Positions 7,614-13,548 of a stretch of 34,933 nucleotides of DNA are shown piece after piece. The DNA lies in contig JAEZUG010000007.1 in NCBI GenBank assembly GCA_023421135.1, positions 1-34,933 on the forward strand, given 5' to 3'. The notes under the pieces were generated by a model. That model worked only from the letters and a program-made list of their open reading frames with translations. It did no database searches and was not told the origin of the DNA. Position 1 is the stretch's first letter. Every line of letters begins with the position of its first letter. The position numbers were made by a program, and so were the translations under genes. The DNA comes from Candidatus Cloacimonadota bacterium (GTDB taxonomy: Bacteria > Cloacimonadota > Cloacimonadia > Cloacimonadales > Cloacimonadaceae).

Positions 7614-7934
7614 ATGTTATTCAACAAAATGACCGAACTGAAGAAGATCAAGGAATTCATCGACCTGGTGGAGAATCACAAGGTTGACATCCGTCACTAC
7701 AAGCATCCTGTATTGGTTTGGGGCGAGCAAGATGGAACCATCTACTATTCTTTCTGGGAAGATGAGATGCTGGATCGCTTTGGCTTGGAAAACGTTGACG
7801 GCTGGGACTTTGAGGAAGATAAGCTCTTTTGTCCGGATTGGATCAGCGACCCTGATGACGACGATGACGATCTCGATGACGATGATGATTGTCCCGTTTG
7901 CCTGCCCAAAATAGATTTCTCCAAGCTGGACTAG
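7614..7934 (+). CDS. Small acidic cytoplasmic protein of unknown function
   Basis: A 106-residue protein without signal peptide or membrane helix, 9 bp after the barrel gene and behind an AAGAGGT ribosome site. The first 75 residues look folded (ELKKIKEFIDLVENHKVDIRH, PVLVWGEQDGTIYYSFW, DRFGLENVDGW). Then comes an Asp run of about 14 residues (7847-7888), flanked by FCPDW and CPVCLP. Three cysteines around an acidic tract could bind a metal, but no known motif fits. Its position in the PGA operon may be functional or incidental. The coding nature is supported by the ribosome site, the tight spacing and the amino-acid composition. Confidence 0.7.
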   Translation: MLFNKMTELKKIKEFIDLVENHKVDIRHYKHPVLVWGEQDGTIYYSFWEDEMLDRFGLENVDGWDFEEDKLFCPDWISDPDDDDDDLDDDDDCPVCLPKIDFSKLD

Positions 7935-7951
7935 CATCTCAGGGTGCCATT

Positions 7952-8980
7952 TTGCAGCATACTGGTCTGAAGATAGCCGTCCTGGGAGGCGGTGCCTGGG
8001 GCTTGGCTTTAGCCAAAGTCCTTTGCGAAAATGGAAACCAGCTCCTGGTCTGGGAGCATAATGCGAGTTATGTTCGCCTACTACAGGAGTCCAGCTCCAA
8101 TGATGAGCTTCTGAAAGGAATAAAGCTTCCACCAGAGATATCTTACACCAATCTCTTCTCAGAGATTGCCGCTTTCTTGCCACAATTGATTATCACAGCT
8201 ATCCCTTCTCAATACATCCGCAGCAGTCTTTCTGCTATGGATTCTGCAACTGCCACTAAGCTCTGGCACAATCCCGGCCTGGAAGCAGTGGTGAACGTTG
8301 CCAAAGGAGTGGAACTGGGCTCAAAGCTCTTGGTTCACGATCTTTTGCGGCTCTTTATACCCGAAGGATTGGAGCTCTACTGCCTTTCCGGACCCAGCCA
8401 CGCAGAAGAAGTGGCGCGGGGGCTGCCCACCACAGTGGTGATTGCAGGACACGACAATGATAAACTAGCCGTTCTGCAGAGAGTCTTCAGCAACCAGTAC
8501 TTCCGGGCTTATAGCAGCAACGATCTTATTGGTGTGGAGATTGGCGGAGCGGTCAAGAATGTAATCGCCATTGCTGCCGGAATCCTTGCCGGACTCGGCT
8601 TTGGAGATAACACCATGGGTGCACTGCTGAGCCGGGGAATCGTCGAGATCCAGAGGCTGGGCTTAGCTCTTGGAGCCAAGGCAGAGACATTCCTGGGTCT
8701 ATCCGGAATAGGAGATCTGATCACCACCGCCACCAGTCCTCATAGCCGCAACCGCTACGTGGGCTTTGAGATAGGTAAAGGCAAGAAGGCTTCTGAGATC
8801 CTGGCTGGCATGAAAATGGTCGCCGAAGGAGTTGCCACAACCAGAGCAGTATTGGAACTGGCCACAGACAAAGGAGTGGAGATGCCCATCGTAAAACAGG
8901 TTTACCAGGTTCTCTACGAAGATAAAGACCCTCTCCAGGCTGTCTATCAGCTCATGCAACGCGATCTCAAAGCCGAATAA
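7952..8980 (+). CDS. gpsA: Glycerol-3-phosphate dehydrogenase [NAD(P)+]
   Basis: Reduces dihydroxyacetone phosphate to sn-glycerol 3-phosphate for phospholipid synthesis. The protein has LKIAVLGGGAWGLALA at its start (NAD-binding GxGxWG), LSGPSHAEEVARGLPT, GVEIGGAVKNVIAIAAG with the catalytic Lys, LGFGDNTMGALLSRG, LSGIGDLITTATS and SRNRYVG, all hallmark GpsA motifs. There is no ATG near the conserved N-terminus. TTG 7952 follows AGGGTG by 5 bp and gives 342 residues, the usual size. An upstream in-frame TTG at 7889 would overlap the preceding gene by 46 bp and add 21 unconserved residues. It is the last gene of the PGA run, and probably co-transcribed with it. Confidence 0.93.
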   Translation: MQHTGLKIAVLGGGAWGLALAKVLCENGNQLLVWEHNASYVRLLQESSSNDELLKGIKLPPEISYTNLFSEIAAFLPQLIITAIPSQYIRSSLSAMDSATATKLWHNPGLEAVVNVAKGVELGSKLLVHDLLRLFIPEGLELYCLSGPSHAEEVARGLPTTVVIAGHDNDKLAVLQRVFSNQYFRAYSSNDLIGVEIGGAVKNVIAIAAGILAGLGFGDNTMGALLSRGIVEIQRLGLALGAKAETFLGLSGIGDLITTATSPHSRNRYVGFEIGKGKKASEILAGMKMVAEGVATTRAVLELATDKGVEMPIVKQVYQVLYEDKDPLQAVYQLMQRDLKAE

Positions 8981-9062
8981 CTACTCCAACACTCCATCTT
9001 CATCCTCCTTCGATACTGCGATGCTACCGCGTGAGAACTGCTACAAGACGGCTGAGCTGTGG

Positions 9063-9098
9063 CAGACGTATTTGTCCAGCCATTTAGGGACAAGTCTG
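9063..9098. other. Imperfect hairpin in the gpsA-radical SAM spacer
   Basis: CAGAC (9063-9067) and TTGTCC (9072-9077) pair with GGACAA (9088-9093) and GTCTG (9094-9098), leaving a 4-nt bulge and a 10-nt loop. The 240-bp spacer 8981-9220 has no gene that I can support. The hairpin lacks a T-run, so it may be a remnant repeat or a structured leader rather than an intrinsic terminator. Confidence 0.4.
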
Positions 9099-9220
9099 TC
9101 AGAAGGCGTCAACTCGCTGAGAACAGGCAACGGACTAATCGCTTGACCTATTCTCAAGCTTGGATAATCTGGAAGGATATTCATAATACAATGATAATGA
9201 GATAGATAACAGGATTAAGA

Positions 9221-10252
9221 ATGGCGCTTTCGCACTTTAAGAAATTCATTTCCCGGAAACCCTCTGTATTCTTCTGTTCCGTGAGGTTGACGTCGCTTTG
9301 TTCACAGGCTTGCCTGCAATGCGGGATACCCTCGCAGTCCGATGGATCTTTCATCACTCCAGAGTCTTTCAGGCAGATCACCCAAAAGCTGTATAAATAT
9401 GGCACGAGGGTTCTTACTCTCACCGGGGGCGAACCTGCTCTGCATCCTCAACTGGAAGAGATAATGCAGATCGCCAGAGCTACAGGATTCAGAGCTATTG
9501 GCCTGCTGACCAATCTTTACTATCCTGAAGCTCACCAGGATAAAGTGATAGCCCTTTCTCAGGATTATGGTATCGGAATTCATACCTCCTATGATGGCCT
9601 GGGTGAGGTGGCAGATACACTGCGGGGAGCCAGGGACGTGCAAGCCACAGTCGAGCGGGGCATGCTGAAGATCAACGAGCAACGCAAGCAGGGTTTGTAT
9701 CAAGGGCAGCCAACCGCTACGGTAGTAGTGAGTGCATTGAACATCAAGCAATTACCAGAGATAATCAACCGTTTGGAAGAGCTGAAGTGGAGCTTGAACA
9801 TCGATTTTTACCGCTGGGAATCCTCCAATCATCGCGAGAATGACATCCTCAAGATCAAGGCGGCAGATCAGATCAAACAAGCTCTGCAACAGATCCGCCA
9901 GACGCAAGGATTGAAAACGCCTCTTTGGTATTACGACGGATTGGAGAGCAGGCTGAACGGAAACAAACTGAAGCAATGCCCTTATTTGATCTCTCCAACC
10001 TTTGGCAGTAAATTCTTCGTTCGGGAGAATGGCGATATCTACACCTGCATGAACCGGGTGCTGGGTAACTTATTGAAAGATGAGCTGGAAGACCTTTTTG
10101 CCGGAGACATCTGGAATTCGTTGAAGGTGGATTTTGATAACTGCCGGGGTTGCTGGAACAATTGCTTCACGGTGAGCTCCCGAGCTCTCTCATACGTTCA
10201 TTTGGGCACAATCAGGCAATATCTCTGGCATAAGAGACGCGAGACTATTTAA
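9221..10252 (+). CDS. Radical SAM protein with C-terminal Cys cluster (SPASM-like)
   Basis: A 343-residue radical S-adenosylmethionine enzyme. The [4Fe-4S]-binding CX3CX2C motif is C27/C31/C34 (CSQACLQC), followed by the SAM-binding GGEP (residues 69-72) and the beta-strand motif GLLTN. The C-terminal third has further cysteines (KQCPYL, YTCMNR, and CRGCWNNC near residues 306-313), as in SPASM/twitch domains that hold auxiliary Fe-S clusters, with the typical 'FVRENGDIYTCMN' stretch. Such enzymes modify peptides, cofactors or lipid head groups; the substrate here is unknown. No small precursor peptide is evident nearby. It stands alone, with 240 bp before it and 159 bp after it. Confidence 0.88.
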   Translation: MALSHFKKFISRKPSVFFCSVRLTSLCSQACLQCGIPSQSDGSFITPESFRQITQKLYKYGTRVLTLTGGEPALHPQLEEIMQIARATGFRAIGLLTNLYYPEAHQDKVIALSQDYGIGIHTSYDGLGEVADTLRGARDVQATVERGMLKINEQRKQGLYQGQPTATVVVSALNIKQLPEIINRLEELKWSLNIDFYRWESSNHRENDILKIKAADQIKQALQQIRQTQGLKTPLWYYDGLESRLNGNKLKQCPYLISPTFGSKFFVRENGDIYTCMNRVLGNLLKDELEDLFAGDIWNSLKVDFDNCRGCWNNCFTVSSRALSYVHLGTIRQYLWHKRRETI

Positions 10253-10301
10253 GGATAGTTTCCTGATCAGGCTGGCAAATATTCCGTTGGTTAAAGATAT
10301 G

Positions 10302-10322
10302 CAAATTGTGGATCAAATTGTG
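10302..10322. promoter_or_regulatory. Direct repeat CAAATTGTG upstream of the T9SS-sorted protein
   Basis: CAAATTGTG occurs at 10302-10310 and again at 10314-10322, separated by GAT, with CATAAT directly after. The 12-bp period and location 90 bp before the next start suggest a possible operator or promoter-proximal site. No matching -35 box at standard spacing was found. Confidence 0.3.
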
Positions 10323-10411
10323 CATAATAGCTCATACTCGTATATGCAGATATCCCTTTTGTATTCTGATGAGTCTGCAGGACGAAATCATACTAATTAT
10401 AGGATGTCCCA

Positions 10412-11509
10412 ATGAAAAAATTCATAATGCCGCTGATTGTGCTGCTTCTCTTCAGTGTTCTCTTGGTGGCTGAAGCGTTAAACAATGATAGTATTCGCAG
10501 CTTCCTGCTTGAAAGGCTGTCCAGCTCTGGAACGGCTACCTTTGGAGTTCGAACCGTCACTTACAACGGACCCTATGGCCCTCGTAATGCCGGAGTGATC
10601 TGGGTAACTGATTCGAACAACCAGTTTGTAAAGACCATCAAGGTCTGGGCATCGAACTACCGCTACACTTTGCGCCGTTGGATAGCCAGCTCCAATCAGA
10701 ATACAACTGGAGCAATCACCAGCGCATCTCTCAATAGTCACCAATTGCACAACGTCTCCTGGGATGGCCGGAATTCACAGAACACGGAGATGCCGGACGG
10801 GACTTATAAGTTTAACATTGAGTTCACCGAGCACAATGCCACGGCCTCGAACATGGGTAAATACAAGCAGGTAAGCTTTGTCAAAGGCACAGAACCGGTT
10901 GATCTGGTGATCCCCAATGAAACCTATTTCAGAGATTTTTCTCTTACCTGGACTCCCATCATAACCAATGGCACAATAAGCGGCAGAGTGCTGGGCGCTG
11001 GTGGCGCACCCCTTTCCGGAGCGGTTGTCTCTGCCGGGAATCAGACGGATATCTCAAGTCTTGCGGGTGAATACACCCTCAGTTTAGCTCCCGGGATCTA
11101 CACTGTGATTTGTTCTGCGACAGGATACAGTTCTCAGACCCTGGAGAATGTGAGCGTCTTAGCCGGACAAACCAGTCCACTGGATTTTAGTCTGGCATCA
11201 GTATCCAATGATGATCCGAACAGCAGTCCGGCAGCGCTGTTTCTTTCCTCTCCCTATCCCAATCCTGCCCGGACTTATTGTAAGGTCAACTTCCGGGTGA
11301 AGTCCGCCCAGCCATATGAACTGAGCATATTCAACAGCCGGGGACAGATAGTTCAAAGTGTTTCAGGCGTTTCCACGGATGCCAAGCTGTTGGAACTGAG
11401 CTGGGATGGAAGGGATTCTCACGGGCAGAGCTGTCCTTCAGGCTTGTACATAATCAAGCTGAGAAGTGGGGGAGAGCAGGTAATCCGGAGACTGAGCTTA
11501 AGCCGTTAA
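10412..11509 (+). CDS. Secreted DUF2271-like protein with carboxypeptidase-regulatory-like domain and T9SS type A sorting domain
   Basis: A 365-residue protein. The signal peptide is residues 1-22 (MKKFIMPLIVLLLFSVLLVAEA). A DUF2271-like region follows (about 45-180: GVIWVTDSNNQFVKTIKVWA, TGAITSASLNSHQLHNVSWDGR, MPDGTYKFNIEFTEHNA). Next is a beta-sandwich repeat of carboxypeptidase-regulatory/CNA-B type (about 190-265: GTISGRVLGAGGAPLSGAVV through GIYTVICSATGYSSQTLENV). The C-terminal domain (about 275-365: SPYPNPA, FNSRGQIVQSV, SWDGRDSHGQSCPSGLYIIKL) is a type A sorting signal. The protein should therefore be exported by Sec and then by the type IX system, fitting the sprA gene at 28833. Its stop overlaps that of the convergent barrel gene by 4 bp. 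Confidence 0.85.
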   Translation: MKKFIMPLIVLLLFSVLLVAEALNNDSIRSFLLERLSSSGTATFGVRTVTYNGPYGPRNAGVIWVTDSNNQFVKTIKVWASNYRYTLRRWIASSNQNTTGAITSASLNSHQLHNVSWDGRNSQNTEMPDGTYKFNIEFTEHNATASNMGKYKQVSFVKGTEPVDLVIPNETYFRDFSLTWTPIITNGTISGRVLGAGGAPLSGAVVSAGNQTDISSLAGEYTLSLAPGIYTVICSATGYSSQTLENVSVLAGQTSPLDFSLASVSNDDPNSSPAALFLSSPYPNPARTYCKVNFRVKSAQPYELSIFNSRGQIVQSVSGVSTDAKLLELSWDGRDSHGQSCPSGLYIIKLRSGGEQVIRRLSLSR

Positions 11510-12708
11510 TAATAGTATGACAGGCCGATTCCAAGCTGTTGATAATGGCTGGAATCGGCTTTGTTGGTTCTATACTCGTAAATCAATCTTACAGAGTTGT
11601 ATGAACCCAGGCTGTAAGAGGTCTTGAGCTTGTACAAGGCAAATGCATCCGGGTTATAGAGTAGCTCTGCACCGAGCCACAATCTATTCAAAGTCTTCAG
11701 GTCTGTATCCAGGAGGATTGCGCTGGCGTTGTGTTCAGGGCTGTATTTTGCTGCTATAACAGAGTAAGAAGCACCAGATTCATCGTAATCATAGCTGTAT
11801 TTCACAGTAGAACGCAGATTATTTGAGATGAGCAGGATTTCGCTGAGTGTGGGATCAGAACAGAGATGATTGGTATAAGCCAGGCTGAGGCTGATCTGAG
11901 GACACACATTGTAATTCAGGCGAAGCTGGCTATTATAGAGGTTGCTGCGTTCTCCAAAACTGAAATCTCCCTGGCGGTTTTGCCAATCAAAAGAAGCAGA
12001 TAGATCTGTGAGATCCAGGAGACGGGTCTGATACTGCAAACCAAGCTGACTCTGCGCCAGAGTGCTTCTGGCAGAGTTATCCAGATCACTCTCGTGATGA
12101 AGGTAAGAAGTGTATAGCACCAGGTCGGGGCGGAGTTCCAGGCCAAAGCTGAGCTTTGCTTCCAGATCGAAGAGACGGTCATCGGCTCTCTCAATCTGGG
12201 TCAGCTCGAAAGTCTCGGGATCCAGGATATATTCCCAAGGTTTCACATCCAGGGTTCTTGCCATACCCTCAAGCTGCAGATTAGCAGCAGCAAGCTCTTG
12301 GCTTACAGAAAAATACACGCTGTTCTGCATTTGCTTATCATAGGCCATATCGGGCTGTATGATGGGAAACAAAGCCATATTGGTGGCATCACCATAAAGA
12401 GTGTTGCGAATCCCAGCTTGCAGTGCAGTATTGGCAAAGCCATAGCTGGCAAAGGCATGGAGGCTGTTGTAGCGCTTCTGAGTAGCATCGTTGAGCTTGA
12501 AATCTCTCTTAAAGAAATCGTTACTCACGCCGATACGTAGTCCTGAACTGGTAGTTAAAGATGCATTAAGCCGGTCATGGATCTGTAGTTCAGGAGAGCT
12601 GGAGTCATTGTTGAACCAGAGCTCGCTGGTGTTTTGGACATTCACCTGTCCCAGCAGGAGAGATATCCCCAGCCCCAGAAGGATTAATATATAGAGCTGT
12701 TTGGGCAT
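11506..12708 (-). CDS. Outer-membrane beta-barrel protein (unknown family)
   Basis: A 400-residue protein when started at ATG 12708, giving a signal peptide MPKQLYILILLGLGISLLLG. An in-frame ATG at 12738 would add ten polar residues in front of it. The mature protein is a run of amphipathic strands (DLVLYTSYLHHESD, LGLQYQTRLLDL, LSLAYTNHL, STVKYSYDYDES, VRLIYEYRTNKA) ending in QLGIGLSYYY, so it ends in an aromatic residue as outer-membrane barrels do. It is the third gene of a minus-strand run; its start overlaps the upstream ferredoxin gene by 25 bp. No named porin family is recognised. It may form a unit with the two ferredoxins, or simply share their transcript. Confidence 0.75.
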   Translation of the reverse strand: MPKQLYILILLGLGISLLLGQVNVQNTSELWFNNDSSSPELQIHDRLNASLTTSSGLRIGVSNDFFKRDFKLNDATQKRYNSLHAFASYGFANTALQAGIRNTLYGDATNMALFPIIQPDMAYDKQMQNSVYFSVSQELAAANLQLEGMARTLDVKPWEYILDPETFELTQIERADDRLFDLEAKLSFGLELRPDLVLYTSYLHHESDLDNSARSTLAQSQLGLQYQTRLLDLTDLSASFDWQNRQGDFSFGERSNLYNSQLRLNYNVCPQISLSLAYTNHLCSDPTLSEILLISNNLRSTVKYSYDYDESGASYSVIAAKYSPEHNASAILLDTDLKTLNRLWLGAELLYNPDAFALYKLKTSYSLGSYNSVRLIYEYRTNKADSSHYQQLGIGLSYYY

Positions 12709-12935
12709 GCTAGCACACACTTTCCGCATTGTTGGCATTTACTCTGGTCGATTACGGCTTTACCAGAATTATCCATATGGATGGCATCGTGAGGGCAAAC
12801 TCGCACACAGGCGCCACAGCCGTTGCATGAGCTGCGATCTACGTTGTACTCAATTCCGGTAGATTGCCGGCAGGCAAACAGCAGTACCAGAATCAGAACC
12901 AGGGCCGTGAGAATCGCGAGGTATCTGGTGCTCAT
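12684..12935 (-). CDS. Small membrane/lipid-anchored 2[4Fe-4S] ferredoxin
   Basis: An 83-residue protein with a hydrophobic N-terminus (residues 5-21) ending in LLFAC, which resembles a lipobox with Cys22 as the lipidated residue. Two CxxCxxCxxxCP motifs follow: C37/C40/C43/C47 (CNGCGACVRVCP) and C67/C70/C73/C77 (CQQCGKCVLACP), enough for two [4Fe-4S] clusters. The start ATG 12935 overlaps the stop of the upstream ferredoxin gene (ATGA), implying translational coupling; a longer in-frame start at 13082 would run through that gene. If lipidated or anchored by an uncleaved helix, the clusters face the periplasm. It is an electron carrier by motif; its partners are unknown. Confidence 0.82.
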   Translation of the reverse strand: MSTRYLAILTALVLILVLLFACRQSTGIEYNVDRSSCNGCGACVRVCPHDAIHMDNSGKAVIDQSKCQQCGKCVLACPNSSIY

Positions 12936-13177
12936 TTTGCTGCTTTGATAGCGTTTTGGGGACAGGTGCGAACACATTGACGGCAGTCTATACAGGTGCT
13001 GTCTGCAATTTCTGCTTTTTCTGCTTGTATGGTGATGGCTTTCGTAGGGCAAACCTTCACACAGTCTTCGCAACCTGTGCACTCAGATTTGTCCACCACT
13101 GGTTTATAGTGACGGATTGCTACAACGCCAATGACAAGAACTATCAAGATCACAAGAATAAGAAGTGTTTTTTTCAT
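12932..13177 (-). CDS. Small membrane-anchored 2[4Fe-4S] ferredoxin
   Basis: An 81-residue protein: one strongly hydrophobic helix (residues 4-20, TLLILVILIVLVIGVVA), a short basic hinge (IRHYKP), then two cluster motifs C33/C36/C39/C43 (CTGCEDCVKVCP) and C62/C65/C68/C72 (CIDCRQCVRTCP). The start ATG 13177 has GAGGT 7 bp upstream. An alternative start at 13204 would add nine residues without improving the ribosome site. The short N-terminus MKKT before the helix, with Arg/His after it, leaves topology ambiguous, but a Sec signal-anchor with the clusters outside is likely. It is the first gene of the minus-strand trio, 3.5 kb from any recognisable redox enzyme. Confidence 0.83.
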   Translation of the reverse strand: MKKTLLILVILIVLVIGVVAIRHYKPVVDKSECTGCEDCVKVCPTKAITIQAEKAEIADSTCIDCRQCVRTCPQNAIKAAK

Positions 13178-13548
13178 TAATACCTCATTATGAAGATTTC
13201 CCATTGTGATATAAGGGTATATGGTGTCAAGATAAAATGCGCTGAGTTTCCTCCATTACTCAAGCCAGCCTGATACGTCTGATGCGGCTCGAGCGGTGAA
13301 TACCATCCTGCAGAACGCACTAAAATTACGGAGTACCCCCACTCTGATCCCAAACCCTCTTGAAACGCAACTCATACCCATGTGACACGCATGAGTTTAC
13401 ATGGGTGTCACATGGGTGTCACATGGGTGTCTCATGCGTGTCGTATCTGAGTCACTTGTCCCGACGAAGAAAAACTAGTTGACATGAATGCTGTTTGGTG
13501 CTGGTCTTGAAAAAATAGACTAAGTCAATGTGTTTGAGGATGATGCTT
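13178..13548. other. Divergent intergenic region with dispersed repeat
   Basis: About 370 bp separate the minus-strand ferredoxin gene from the plus-strand receiver/PPDK-N gene, so promoters for both directions should lie here. It includes the 88-bp repeat at 13357-13444. I see no coding region. The stretch 13205-13350 has no clear structure. The ribosome site TGAGGA at 13535-13540 belongs to the downstream gene. Confidence 0.5.
13357..13444. repeat. Dispersed 88-bp repeat, copy 1
   Basis: It has about 82 of 88 positions identical to 24923-25010, with no gaps. Structure: a left arm GACACGCATGA (13384-13394); then three exact tandem copies of ACATGGGTGTC (13399, 13410, 13421); then TCATGCGTGTC (13432-13442), which is the perfect reverse complement of the left arm. 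The last unit is also a variant of the 11-bp unit. The left flank ACCCATGT (13376-13383) is the complement of the start of the tandem unit, so an extended hairpin is possible. No flanking target duplication is obvious. Confidence 0.85.

Noticed and set aside
8981..9220. tRNA or small RNA gene in the spacer
   Set aside because: No cloverleaf or T-loop sequence; only one imperfect hairpin is present.
12935..13082. N-terminal extension of the second ferredoxin to ATG 13082
   Set aside because: It would overlap the upstream ferredoxin gene for 150 bp; the ATGA-coupled start at 12935 gives a proper hydrophobic N-terminus.
13376..13442. Possible small CRISPR array
   Set aside because: The units are 11 bp in direct contact, with no spacers, and no cas genes are present.
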